Source: Spirosoma fluviale (GTDB lineage Bacteria > Bacteroidota > Bacteroidia > Cytophagales > Spirosomataceae). From it: 27,144 nt of DNA. The notes beneath the pieces are model-generated. The model was not told where the DNA came from. It saw only the letters and a list, made by a program, of their open reading frames with translations, and searched no databases. Every line of letters starts with the position of its first letter. Position 1 is the first letter of the stretch. Of this stretch, positions 15,161-24,100 are shown one piece after another. The position numbers were made by a program, and so were the translations under genes. The stretch lies in NCBI GenBank assembly GCA_945860325.1, contig CAMARL010000004.1:1-27144 (forward strand), written 5' to 3'.

Positions 15161-15499
15161 ATGATCGGATTTATTATACGCTATATCGTTATTGCCGTCA
15201 TTGTGATGGTTATACCCAGATATCTTAAGGGAATCACGGTAGATGGATTTACGGTAGCGCTTTGGGTAGCCTTGGCAATGGGATTTTTGAATTCTTTTGT
15301 CAAGCCCGTTCTTAAAATAATCAGTTTCCCGATCACATTTATCACCCTAGGTTTATTCTCCTTGGTCATCAATGTGGGACTTGTATATTTAGTCGCACAT
15401 TACATCACTGGATTTCATGTGACAGGATTTATCGCCCCGCTAATTTTCAGTTTTATTCTTGGAATCACGAATAGCTTGGTTGGCCTATTCACGAAATAG
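15161..15499 (+). CDS. PF04020-type four-helix membrane protein
   Basis: This 112-residue protein is almost entirely hydrophobic with four membrane segments (about residues 3-20, 32-48, 53-82 and 90-110). The pattern is that of the 'phage holin family 4 superfamily IV' annotation (PF04020), including IPRYLKGITVDGFTVAL and the FLNSFVKPVLKIISFPITFITLGLFSLVINV core. Despite the name, members are widely encoded in chromosomes without phages and have no established lytic role; none is suggested here, as no endolysin or phage gene is near. The start lies one base after the hisIE stop, so it is almost certainly co-transcribed and translationally coupled to the his operon. Any link to histidine metabolism is untested. 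Confidence 0.9.
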   Translation: MIGFIIRYIVIAVIVMVIPRYLKGITVDGFTVALWVALAMGFLNSFVKPVLKIISFPITFITLGLFSLVINVGLVYLVAHYITGFHVTGFIAPLIFSFILGITNSLVGLFTK

Positions 15500-15505
15500 A
15501 TCCAA

Positions 15506-15889
15506 TTAATCCGGCAAACCATTTTGAAAGGTAATTTCAGTCGCTAAGCCAATCGCCGAAAAACGGAAAGCCATGGTTTTTGCTTGGGAAGGATTGGTGA
15601 TTTTGATACATTGCTCACCTTTTTCTAGAAAATAAATATAATATTCTTGGTTTCGGTCGGCTAATTGCTGGATATCGGGTTTTCCTAAAATATCTTCTAC
15701 ATCATTAGAGCTGACCGCTTTCCAAGTCATCTTATTGGTCTTTAGCCATTCCATTTGCTGCAGTCGATCTCCTTTACAGGCACCACGATCATTTTTAAAT
15801 AATGCCACATCTAGGCCATTTAAATCTGGTTTATGAGTACAAGAGGCTAGTAGAAAAATAATAAAAAGAGATAGGAATGCGGCTTTCAT
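15506..15889 (-). CDS. Small hypothetical lipoprotein
   Basis: This 127-residue protein has a lipoprotein signal: a hydrophobic run after MKAAF and the lipobox LLASC with Cys17, so it should be lipid-anchored in the envelope. The mature part has two extra cysteines (in RGACKGD and GEQCIKI) that could form a disulfide, a VEDILGKPD element and a YYIYFLEKGEQCIKI beta hairpin. The VEDILGKPD element suggests a small SmpA/OmlA-like (BamE-like) fold, which often reads 'vxxlLGkPd'. That relation is tentative. The gene is convergent to the membrane protein after his (6-bp gap) and head-to-head with glycerate kinase. An exact -7 element on the minus strand lies just upstream. Confidence 0.78.
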   Translation of the reverse strand: MKAAFLSLFIIFLLASCTHKPDLNGLDVALFKNDRGACKGDRLQQMEWLKTNKMTWKAVSSNDVEDILGKPDIQQLADRNQEYYIYFLEKGEQCIKITNPSQAKTMAFRFSAIGLATEITFQNGLPD

Positions 15890-15906
15890 AAATATTTTGT
15901 AAAATA

Positions 15907-15914
15907 CAAAAGTA
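15907..15914 (-). promoter_or_regulatory. Bacteroidota -7 promoter element of the lipoprotein gene
   Basis: Read on the minus strand, TACTTTTG matches TAnnTTTG exactly and lies 17 bp before the lipoprotein start at 15889, implying a short leader. No -33 box is obvious. Confidence 0.45.
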
Positions 15915-15951
15915 AAGAATTGTACGTAAATTGGGTCATTATTTCGATTAT

Positions 15952-17076
15952 ATGAACATTCTAATTTGCCCAGATAAGTTTAAAGATTCCCTCACGGCCC
16001 AACAAGTTTGTGAGGCTTTAGAAATTGGCATAAAAAGACGAAGGCCCAAATCCGTAATTCAGTTGATGCCCTTAGCAGATGGAGGAGAAGGCACTTTAGA
16101 AGTCATTAAAACCATTCATGGTGGGGAATGGATTCAAAAAAAGGTGAATGATCCTTTGTTTAGACCCATTGAGGCCAACTACCTATGGCTGGCTGACCAA
16201 AAAATAGCCTACATCGAAATGTCACGAGCTTCTGGCATAGAGCTTTTAAAAACCAAAGAAAGAAATCCTTATTTAACCAGCACGTTTGGAACGGGAGAAC
16301 TCATTCTGGATGCCATTGAAAAAGGGGCCACCGAAATAGTTTTAACGATTGGCGGATCAGCTACCAATGATTCCGGAATCGGTATGGCAGCCGCTCTAGG
16401 ATTTAAATTTTTAAATAAAGACCATGAAGAACTAAAGGCAGTAGGCGAAAGTTTGCCCATCATCGACTCCATTATTCCTAGCCCATTGCTAAGTAAAATC
16501 CATTCAATAAAGTTTAAAGTAATTACCGACGTACAAAATCCATTAGCCGGAAAAGAAGGTGCCGCCCATGTTTTTGCCAAACAAAAAGGAGCAAATGCAA
16601 AAATGATTAAATATTTAGACAAAGGTCTAATTAATATACAAAAATTAATTGGCCAAACAGAAAAAGGGGTCATTGGCGAGATGAAAGGTGCTGGCGCTGC
16701 GGGCGGCTTAGGTGCGGGAGCCATCTATTTTTTACAGGCTGAAATCGCGATGGGAGCAGAATGGTTATTAACTAAAATTCACTTTGACCGAGCAGTAAAA
16801 AAGGCCGATTATATCATTACGGGAGAGGGCAAAATAGATGGACAAACCTGGGGAGGTAAATTAATTTCGCAGGTAATTGCTCGTTGCGATAAACAATTCA
16901 AACAAGCCATTCTAGTTTGTGGAGTTTTTGAGGATCCGGAAAAACTGCCGATATTTTTTGATTCGAAGGAGGTTTACTCGGTCCTATCTAAAGCGAAAAA
17001 TGCGAAAGATTCGATGATAAATGCAGCCATCTACTTAGAACAATTGGGGGAAGAAATAGCCCTAAAATATCTATAG
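15952..17076 (+). CDS. Glycerate kinase (GarK/GlxK type)
   Basis: This is an ATP-dependent glycerate kinase of the PF02595 family, 374 residues, cytosolic, phosphorylating D-glycerate (commonly to 2-phosphoglycerate). Family marks are the start MNILICPDKFKDSLTAQQV, the VMPLADGGEGT-like block LMPLADGGEGTLEV (residues about 42-55), the glycine-rich IGGSATNDSGIGMAAALG, the ITDVQNPLAGKEGAA block, and the C-terminal ITGEGKIDGQTWGGK. The ATG at 15952 is preferred; an upstream in-frame TTG at 15931 would only add seven unconserved residues. Its 3' end overlaps the convergent aminotransferase by 6 bp. If the product is 2-phosphoglycerate, it would feed the enolase and gpmI reactions encoded earlier in the window; the link is metabolic, not an operon. 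Confidence 0.95.
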   Translation: MNILICPDKFKDSLTAQQVCEALEIGIKRRRPKSVIQLMPLADGGEGTLEVIKTIHGGEWIQKKVNDPLFRPIEANYLWLADQKIAYIEMSRASGIELLKTKERNPYLTSTFGTGELILDAIEKGATEIVLTIGGSATNDSGIGMAAALGFKFLNKDHEELKAVGESLPIIDSIIPSPLLSKIHSIKFKVITDVQNPLAGKEGAAHVFAKQKGANAKMIKYLDKGLINIQKLIGQTEKGVIGEMKGAGAAGGLGAGAIYFLQAEIAMGAEWLLTKIHFDRAVKKADYIITGEGKIDGQTWGGKLISQVIARCDKQFKQAILVCGVFEDPEKLPIFFDSKEVYSVLSKAKNAKDSMINAAIYLEQLGEEIALKYL

Positions 17077-18216
17077 AGCGGCCAATTTTCGACCCGCTTC
17101 TTCCAGCATGGCATCGTCTTTAGCAAAACAAAACCTCAATATCTTATCCTCAGGTGGGGTTTCATAAAAAACAGAAACTGGGATGGAAGCTACTTTTAAT
17201 TCTTTGGTATAACGGTCGGCTAGGTCAACATCCTTTTCATCAGTTATCGCGCTATAATCTAAGCATTGAAAAAAGCTTCCGTGGCTTGGTAAAATTTTCC
17301 ATCGAGAATTCACGAAAAAACTGGCAAATAAATCGCGTTTTTTTTGATAAAACGAATTTAATGGAAGGTAATTATTGGGATCTTTTAAGTACTCAGCCAG
17401 CGCATATTGCAAAGGGGTAGCACTAGAGAAAGTAACCCACTGGTGCAATTTTCGAAATTCCGCCGTTAGAAATGGAGGGGCTAGGCAATAGCCCATTTTC
17501 CAACCGGTTACATGAAAAGTTTTGCCAAAAGAACCACAAACAAAACTTCTTTTTCTCAATTCAGGATGCAACAAAACACTCGCATGCGAGGCACCGTCAA
17601 AAACGATATGCTCATATACTTCATCTGAAACAATTAAAATTTGGGTTCCTTTAATTATTTCGGCAAAAGCATCTAAATCCGATGGATCCCAGATCGAGCC
17701 CGTTGGATTATGTGGCGAATTAACCATAATCGCCTTCGTTTTAGGCGTAATATGGCGAGCTAATTCATCCCAATCGATCTTATAACCATTAGACGCTTTT
17801 AACGAAATATGAATAGGAATTCCACCGGCTAATCGGACTATGGGATCATAGGCATCATAGGAAGGATCAAACATGATTACCTCGTCGCCCGGAAAAACGC
17901 AACAATGTATCGAAGCAAAAATAGCTTCAGTCGCTCCTGAAACTACGGTCACTTCCGTGTTGGCATCGAGCGAAATCCCATAAAATGATTCCGTTTTAGC
18001 AGCAATACTGCTTTTTAGGACTGGAACGCCGGCCATGGGCGCATATTGATTGTGTCCTTTGGAATAAAATTTAACTAGATCTTGCAACGCATCAGAGCAA
18101 TCAAAACTCGGAAAGCCCTGAGCCAAATTTAAAGCCCCCTCATCTGAGGCCATTTGAGACATTTTGGTGAATATAGTCGTTGCGACAAAAGGTTGCTTAG
18201 ATGGAAATGTGATCAT
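17071..18216 (-). CDS. Methionine-type PLP aminotransferase
   Basis: This is a fold-type I pyridoxal-phosphate aminotransferase of 381 residues, closest in pattern to the YbdL/kynurenine aminotransferase-like group often named methionine aminotransferase. Visible sites are LAQGFPSFD (31-39), QYAPMAGVPVL (58-68), VVSGATEAIFA (91-101), the cofactor residues Asn170 in SPHNPTG, Asp198 and Tyr201 in SDEVYEH, the Schiff-base Lys232 in GSFGKTFHVTGWKMGY and the carboxylate-binding Arg in LRFCFAK. It probably interconverts methionine and 4-methylthio-2-oxobutanoate or related amino acids with glutamine or glutamate. It begins 4 bp after nagA and is the last gene of the ggt-nagA unit. It overlaps the convergent glycerate kinase by 6 bp. 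Confidence 0.92.
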   Translation of the reverse strand: MITFPSKQPFVATTIFTKMSQMASDEGALNLAQGFPSFDCSDALQDLVKFYSKGHNQYAPMAGVPVLKSSIAAKTESFYGISLDANTEVTVVSGATEAIFASIHCCVFPGDEVIMFDPSYDAYDPIVRLAGGIPIHISLKASNGYKIDWDELARHITPKTKAIMVNSPHNPTGSIWDPSDLDAFAEIIKGTQILIVSDEVYEHIVFDGASHASVLLHPELRKRSFVCGSFGKTFHVTGWKMGYCLAPPFLTAEFRKLHQWVTFSSATPLQYALAEYLKDPNNYLPLNSFYQKKRDLFASFFVNSRWKILPSHGSFFQCLDYSAITDEKDVDLADRYTKELKVASIPVSVFYETPPEDKILRFCFAKDDAMLEEAGRKLAAL

Positions 18217-18220
18217 GCTG

Positions 18221-19306
18221 CTAATTTATACAGGGTTCGCCATCATACCAAACTTGCTGGATAATGAGGTCATCTGAAAAATGGATGAAACAAGCTCGTT
18301 TACCCACCTCAATGCTGCCTAAATCTTGGCCTAGGTTTGCCACTTGAGCCGGGTAAATAGTGGCCATTCGAATCGCTTCTTCCAAAGGAATATTTGCTTT
18401 TTCAACGCAATTTTGAATGGCTTGTTGCATCGTCAAACTAGACCCTGATAATGTACCCGCATCATTGGTAAATCGGCCATTTGTCTGCGAAAAAAAATAA
18501 GGACCAGACACATCATTTGTCACGGCATCCGTAATTAAAAACAGGCGATCGCCTTTAAGCTTTTTGGCTAATTTAACTGATTCGAAATCGCAATGCAGGC
18601 CGTCGACAATAATACTCGTCCACGCATTGGAGGAAAAACTAGCCCCTACGATCCCCAAAGCCCTACTTTGCCATTGGGACATGGCATTAAACAAATGGGT
18701 GATTCTTGAAATTCCCTTTTCGAGAGCTCCCATTGCTTGATCAAAACTCGCTTCAGAATGCCCAATAGAAACCATGATGGGACTGTCCACTAATCGATCC
18801 AAAACTACAGATTCAAACATTTCTGGGGCAATGGTTAGGTAGGTCGGCAAGCCATCGGTCTCGGCAATTAACGACTCAATAAAAGCCATATCCGGCTTTT
18901 GAATAAATTCTTCTTGGTGTGCACCCCGACGAACCGGATTAAAAAAAGGTCCTTCTAAATGTAAGCCGACAAGTCCTTTCCCTTGGTAATTTTTACAAGC
19001 TTGGATCGCTTGTGACATCGTATTTTTTGGCGAACAGTTGAGTGTAATTTGAAATGCAACCGTTCCCGTTTTAATATGTTCCTCAAATGTTGACGTAATG
19101 CATTCGGTTTTCGCTTGGTTTGAAAATAATTTTCCGCCTCCTCCATACAACTGAAGGTCTATAAATCCAGCGCATAAAAAGCCATTTTTAGCTCCCCCAC
19201 CATCGCCTGGAGCAATCTTTGCAATCCTGCCGTCCTCGATGACAATCGACTTATCTCGAATCCATTCTGAACCGGTAAAAATTTTGTCAAATCTGATTTC
19301 TTGCAT
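18221..19306 (-). CDS. nagA: N-acetylglucosamine-6-phosphate deacetylase
   Basis: This amidohydrolase of 361 residues converts GlcNAc-6-phosphate to glucosamine-6-phosphate and acetate, cytosolic, in amino-sugar use or wall recycling. Typical NagA features are AGFIDLQLYGGGG (46-58), HLEGPFFNPVRRGAH with metal ligand Glu118, SIGHSEAS with His183, THLFNAMSQ with His204, VDGLHCD and the catalytic Asp260 in LITDAVT. As expected for NagA, the HxH of other amidohydrolases is absent. The length is slightly below the E. coli enzyme (about 380). It starts 5 bp after the ggt stop and ends 4 bp before the aminotransferase, so the three are one transcript. nagB and a GlcNAc transporter are not in view. 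Confidence 0.95.
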   Translation of the reverse strand: MQEIRFDKIFTGSEWIRDKSIVIEDGRIAKIAPGDGGGAKNGFLCAGFIDLQLYGGGGKLFSNQAKTECITSTFEEHIKTGTVAFQITLNCSPKNTMSQAIQACKNYQGKGLVGLHLEGPFFNPVRRGAHQEEFIQKPDMAFIESLIAETDGLPTYLTIAPEMFESVVLDRLVDSPIMVSIGHSEASFDQAMGALEKGISRITHLFNAMSQWQSRALGIVGASFSSNAWTSIIVDGLHCDFESVKLAKKLKGDRLFLITDAVTNDVSGPYFFSQTNGRFTNDAGTLSGSSLTMQQAIQNCVEKANIPLEEAIRMATIYPAQVANLGQDLGSIEVGKRACFIHFSDDLIIQQVWYDGEPCIN

Positions 19307-19311
19307 ACCTA

Positions 19312-21000
19312 TTAATATCCTGCGGCCTGCCCATCTTTCCTAGATTCTGTTCCGCCAAAATATACTTTTCGGATTGGGTCATAGCGGATGCATTGGTATC
19401 CCCCATAAATTCCATTCAAATAACCTACTTGGTGTCCTTTCTGCAAAAGCTCACGTATTATTTCATAAGGATATCCACTTTCTAGCGTAATCATACCGCC
19501 TGTTGGCTCCATGATCTCCCCCGTAGGCTCCGAGGAACCCTCATGATTAATTCTAGGAAAGTCGCCAGCCTCTTGAACATTCATGCCAAAATCCACGACA
19601 TTCATCACAATTTGCGTGTGGCCCATCGGCTGATAAGCTCCACCCATCACGCCAAAAGACATGATTGGCTGTCCATCCTTGGTCATAAAAGCCGGGATAA
19701 TCGTATGGAATGGCCTTTTCCCAGGAGCATAAGTATTATTCTCCCCCTCATTCAGACTATACATTTCTCCGCGATCTTGAAACATAAATCCAAGGCCATC
19801 TGGCATCATGCCGGAACCAAAACCCCGATAATTACTTTGAATTAATGAGACCATGTTTCCATCTTTGTCGGCCACCGTTAAATAAATCGTATCGCCATCT
19901 TTTAAAGCAGGGTTTCCGGCATCGAAGTGTCTTGATGCGCGATTTGGATTGATCAACTTGCGTCTTTCGGCAGCATATTCTTTGGAAATTAAACTTTTTA
20001 CGGGGATTTTGGCAAAGTCCATATCGGCGTAATACTTGGCTCTATCTTCAAAAACCAATTTTTTAGCCTCCGTAAATAGATGAATATGTTCCGCGCTTCC
20101 CACCTTGATTTTAGAAAAATCATATCCTTCTAAGATATTCAACATCTGTAAAGCTGCTATTCCTTGGCCATTGGGCGGCAATTCCCACACATCATAGCCT
20201 CGGTAATTAACGGAAACTGGATCAATCCAGGTAGAAGTATGCGAAGCTAAGTCTTCATAACTCAAAAATCCCCCATTTTTTTTCATGAAAGCATCCATGG
20301 TTTTGGCCATATCCCCTTTGTAAAAAATATCTCGGCCTTCTTTTCCTAGACGCTCTAAAGTATTGCCTAAATTCGGATTCTTAAAAATATCTCCTTCTCC
20401 AGCCACCTTGCCATTTGGATAATAGTGCTTATCCACATTTGGATATTTACCATAATTCGCCTGAACCCTAGTTAAGGCAGAAGCGAATTCTCCATGCACA
20501 GGAAAGCCATTTCTTGCATAAGAAACCGCCTTTTCTAAGACCTTAGACATCGGCATTGAGCCAAACTTTTTGTGTAATTCAAACCAGGCGTCCACGCAAC
20601 CTGGAACACTGACAGGCAATGGACCAGTGGAAGGAATATATTTGAGGCCTCGCTTTTTAAATTCGGCTAAGGTCAATGATTTGGGTGATCTTCCCGATCC
20701 ATTTAACCCATATAGTTTTTTGGTTTTAGCATCCCAAACAATGGCAAATAAATCTCCGCCAATGCCATTCACATGCGGCTCCACAACACCTTCCATCGCA
20801 TTTGCAGCGATCGCTGCGTCAATGGCATTGCCACCCGCCTTTAACACATCGAGGGCCACTTGGGTAGATAAGGGATGTGAAGTTGCCGCCATTCCATTCT
20901 GAGCGATTACTTGAGATCTAGTCGCCCATAATTTTCCATAAGGTCTATCCTGTGAAAAAAGTGCGAAAGGCAATAATAAAAATAGTAAATAGTACTTCAT
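19312..21000 (-). CDS. ggt: Gamma-glutamyltransferase
   Basis: This Ntn-hydrolase precursor of 562 residues carries a signal peptide (hydrophobic residues about 3-16, cleavage near FSQ), placing it in the periplasm. It should cleave itself before Thr371 (in KDGDTIYLTVADKDG) to form large and small subunits and then transfer or hydrolyse gamma-glutamyl groups of glutathione-like compounds. Conserved blocks are AATSHPLSTQVALDVL (38-53), GGNAIDAAIAAN (56-67), NGIGGDLFAIVWD and, after the nucleophile, SNYRGFGSGMMP, FGVMGGAYQPMGHTQ and the terminal GGTESRKDGQAAGY. The SNYRGFGSG form and C-terminus fit the YwrD-like/class-IV branch rather than E. coli GGT, some of which act poorly as transferases. 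It is the first gene of the ggt-nagA-aminotransferase unit. Confidence 0.94.
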   Translation of the reverse strand: MKYYLLFLLLPFALFSQDRPYGKLWATRSQVIAQNGMAATSHPLSTQVALDVLKAGGNAIDAAIAANAMEGVVEPHVNGIGGDLFAIVWDAKTKKLYGLNGSGRSPKSLTLAEFKKRGLKYIPSTGPLPVSVPGCVDAWFELHKKFGSMPMSKVLEKAVSYARNGFPVHGEFASALTRVQANYGKYPNVDKHYYPNGKVAGEGDIFKNPNLGNTLERLGKEGRDIFYKGDMAKTMDAFMKKNGGFLSYEDLASHTSTWIDPVSVNYRGYDVWELPPNGQGIAALQMLNILEGYDFSKIKVGSAEHIHLFTEAKKLVFEDRAKYYADMDFAKIPVKSLISKEYAAERRKLINPNRASRHFDAGNPALKDGDTIYLTVADKDGNMVSLIQSNYRGFGSGMMPDGLGFMFQDRGEMYSLNEGENNTYAPGKRPFHTIIPAFMTKDGQPIMSFGVMGGAYQPMGHTQIVMNVVDFGMNVQEAGDFPRINHEGSSEPTGEIMEPTGGMITLESGYPYEIIRELLQKGHQVGYLNGIYGGYQCIRYDPIRKVYFGGTESRKDGQAAGY

Positions 21001-21129
21001 AGTAAATCAGTTTTTGTACCTCTAAGATAATTTAAATTCCCTAGGATTACCAAATTAAGTAAGCTAAGCCTAAAAACCATCAAGAGTTAAGAAATAAATT
21101 AGCCCCTAAAATGGCTCCCAATTAAAACA
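21001..21129. other. Intergenic region upstream of ggt
   Basis: No ORF or RNA gene is seen between ggt and the terminator of the efflux operon. It should hold the ggt promoter; the nearest -7 candidate on the minus strand is at 21051-21058 (one mismatch to TAnnTTTG), about 50 bp before the ggt start. Confidence 0.35.
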
Positions 21130-21161
21130 AAAATCCCACTCAAATGTTTGAGCGGGATTTT
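21121..21161 (-). terminator. Intrinsic terminator of the efflux operon
   Basis: The arms at 21130-21143 and 21148-21161 form a 14-position hairpin with a 4-base loop. The single mismatch (21138/21153) becomes a G-U wobble in minus-strand RNA. On the minus strand the stem is followed by a T-rich tract (complement of 21121-21133). It lies 24 bp beyond the RND permease stop and should end the tolC-adaptor-RND transcript. Confidence 0.8.
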
Positions 21162-21184
21162 GAATTTTAACCCAAATAAACAAT

Positions 21185-24100
21185 TTAATTACTCCATTTT
21201 TGTTTAATCCGTTCCGAAATATAATACATACAAGGAACGATGATTAACGTCAAGATGGTTGAAAAAGTTAATCCAAAAATGATGGTCCAAGCAAGAATCC
21301 CCCAAAAGACAGCGGAATCAGAGCCTATAAATATGTGTGGATCTAGCTCGGTAAACAAGGTGGTAAAATCAATGCTCAGGCCTAGCGCTAGTGGAATAAG
21401 TCCCAAAACAGCCGCAGATGCAGTTAATAAAACCGGCGTTAAGCGGATACCACCACCCTCAATAATCGCTTCCTTCAAATCGTACCCACGTTTTAACCTA
21501 AGTTCTTCAATAAATTCAATGAGCAAAATTCCATTTTTAACTACGATACCTGCTAAGGCGATGACCCCCACTCCGGACATGATGATCGAAAAGGTCATCC
21601 CAAAAGCCATAAAGCCTAACAACACACCGATCAACGATAATAATATCGTGGCAAAAATAATGAGTGGCTTAACGGCAGAATTAAATTGGGTGGCCAGAAT
21701 TAAATAAATCAAAATCAATGCGGCTAGGAATGCCATCCCTAAGAATGAACCTGCTTCTTTTTGGTCTTCTTGCTCACCCCCCATTCGAATTTTATAACCT
21801 TGAGGAACATCTAAGGACTCAAATAAGGTAGTCAGCTCCCCTACAATTTCATTGGCATTGTATCCCTGTACCACATCAGAACCTAGGGTAATAACACGCT
21901 CCTGATTTTTCCTGTTGATCTGACTAAACGACGTAGCATAGTGGATATCAGCAATGGAGTTCAAAGGAACTTGGCGTAAAGAACCGCCCATATTCATATC
22001 GCGGTAGGTAATATTCATCGAAAGCAATTTCTCAATCTGATTTCTCGAATCGCCTTTTAATCTTAGTTGGATTGGATACTCATCCTTTAAGTCACGAAAT
22101 TTAGAAATCTCACTACCAAACAATCCTGTTCGAATCGCCATAGCCACCTGAGCGGAAGAAATACCCTCACGAGACGCTTTTTCACGATTCACATCTATGA
22201 TAATTTCAGGCTTATTGGTCACCAAGTCAGACTTCAATTCTTGAATTCCTTGAACATCGGCTTTAATGATTGTTTGACGAACTTTCTTTTCTAAATCTTG
22301 AAGAATCGTAAAATCATCTCCGGCAATTTCGATCGAAATTGGTTTCCCTGTAGGCGGCCCATTGCTTTCTCGTTCAATCGCCATTTCAACACCCGGAATA
22401 GGATTGCTAAAAAATTCCTTTTGAATTTTATTTAACACTTCACCTGTTTTAATTCCATCGCGCAATTGCAATTTCTCAAAGGCGATTGTGACTTTGCTCT
22501 TATGAGGAGTAGCGCCACGGTCAGGGTTCATCGGATCTCCCGCATTTTTACCCACGTTGGAAATCACAGAGTTAACAATTTTGGCGTAACCCTCTTTTTT
22601 GATGAATGCAAAAACCCGATTCTCAATCACTTTCGTTATGGAGTCCGTGACCACCGCATCTGTACCAATTGGGTTTTTAGAATATATATAAATATAATCT
22701 GGATCACCTGAAGGGAAAAAGACCACTTTAGGTTTTACAATGCCCATCAAGACGAAGGTAAATACCAATAATAAAAACGCGGCCAGAGTGACAAAAATAG
22801 ATCTTTTCCCGGTTAGGACCCATGAAATCAATCGGCGATAATTATTTTTAAAGGCAGGCAAAGCCGTTTCTTGGAATGGAACCACCCACTTAGGCGTAAT
22901 CACAAAATGATTGAACACGTACAATAAAAGAGCAAAAACAAAGAAATTACCAAAGCCAAAGTGCCCTAGCCCAAAACCAATCACATATCCAAAAATAGCC
23001 AAGCTTAAAAGGATAAATACCGTCCTGCGTATGTCCGCAAATTTTGGAGCTTTTACATCATTTACCTCCTCATCATGTCGTTTCATAAAAGAAACGGCAA
23101 AAACTGGGTTCATCACATAGGCCACAAAAAGAGAGGCAAATAAGGTGATAATTAACGTGATAGGCAGGTATTTCATAAATTCACCTACAATACCAGGCCA
23201 GAAAAGCAAAGGTAAAAATGGGGAAATCGTTGTTAAAGTACCTGTCAAAACAGGAACAAAAACTTCCGAAGCAGCTAATTTAACGGCCTCGACAATCGTC
23301 AATTTCTTAAAATTATTGAATAGCCTATGTGAATTTTCAATGACCACAATGGCGTCATCCACCACAATTCCCAAGCCTAATAAAAACCCAAAAAGAACAA
23401 TGGTATTTAAGGTGAAATCCAAACTGGGCATAAAGAGGAAGGCCAATAAAGCGGAAAGAGGAACAGAAAGTCCAACAAACACCGCATCTCGAACACCCAT
23501 AAAGAACATCAATACGATTACCACAAACAAGAATCCAAGGATTACTGTATTGATCAAATCTGCTAAGTCGCCGCGCGTCCGTTCGGAAGAATCCGCCGTA
23601 ACCGTCACGACTAAACCACTTGGAAATCTTGTTTTCTTAAATTCTTCAATCGTCTTTTCGATGCGATCCGCGGCTTCAATTAAATTGGCTCCACCCCTTT
23701 TGATCACGTTCAGCGTAATCACGGACTTGTTGTTTAGTCGAGCAAAATCCTGCTTTTCTTCATAACTATCGACCACCTCGGCCACATCTTTCAACCTAAC
23801 TCGGGCCCCCGTAGATGACCCTACAATCAAATTGGCTAATTGGTCCACCGACTTTAATTCCCCGGTAACCCGTAGGGAACGGCGAACGCCATTAACCGCT
23901 AAATCTCCTCCTGAAATATTAACATTTTCTCCTTGAACAGCATTTTGGATATCATAAAAAGTCAAGCCATAACTCTGCATTTTATACAGGTCCAAATTGA
24001 CCTGAATCTCCCTTTTCAAAGCTCCCAAAATATCCACTCGATTAATTTCAGGCATCCCCTCAATTTCATCCTGCAAATCTTCCGCATACTTCTTCAACTT

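Noticed and set aside
15161..15499. Phage holin, implying a prophage remnant
   Set aside because: PF04020 proteins are common chromosomal membrane proteins, and there is no endolysin, integrase, capsid or tail gene nearby.
15931..15951. TTG start for glycerate kinase
   Set aside because: It would add only seven residues outside the conserved family start; the ATG at 15952 begins exactly at MNILICPDKF.
16269..16724. 151-codon open frame antisense to glycerate kinase
   Set aside because: A shadow of a conserved gene; the Ala/Pro/Ser-rich product has no domain pattern.
23145..23765. 206-codon open frame antisense to the RND permease
   Set aside because: It is the complement of a well-supported pump; its product is low-complexity (Lys/Thr/Ser/Asn-rich) and without domain features.
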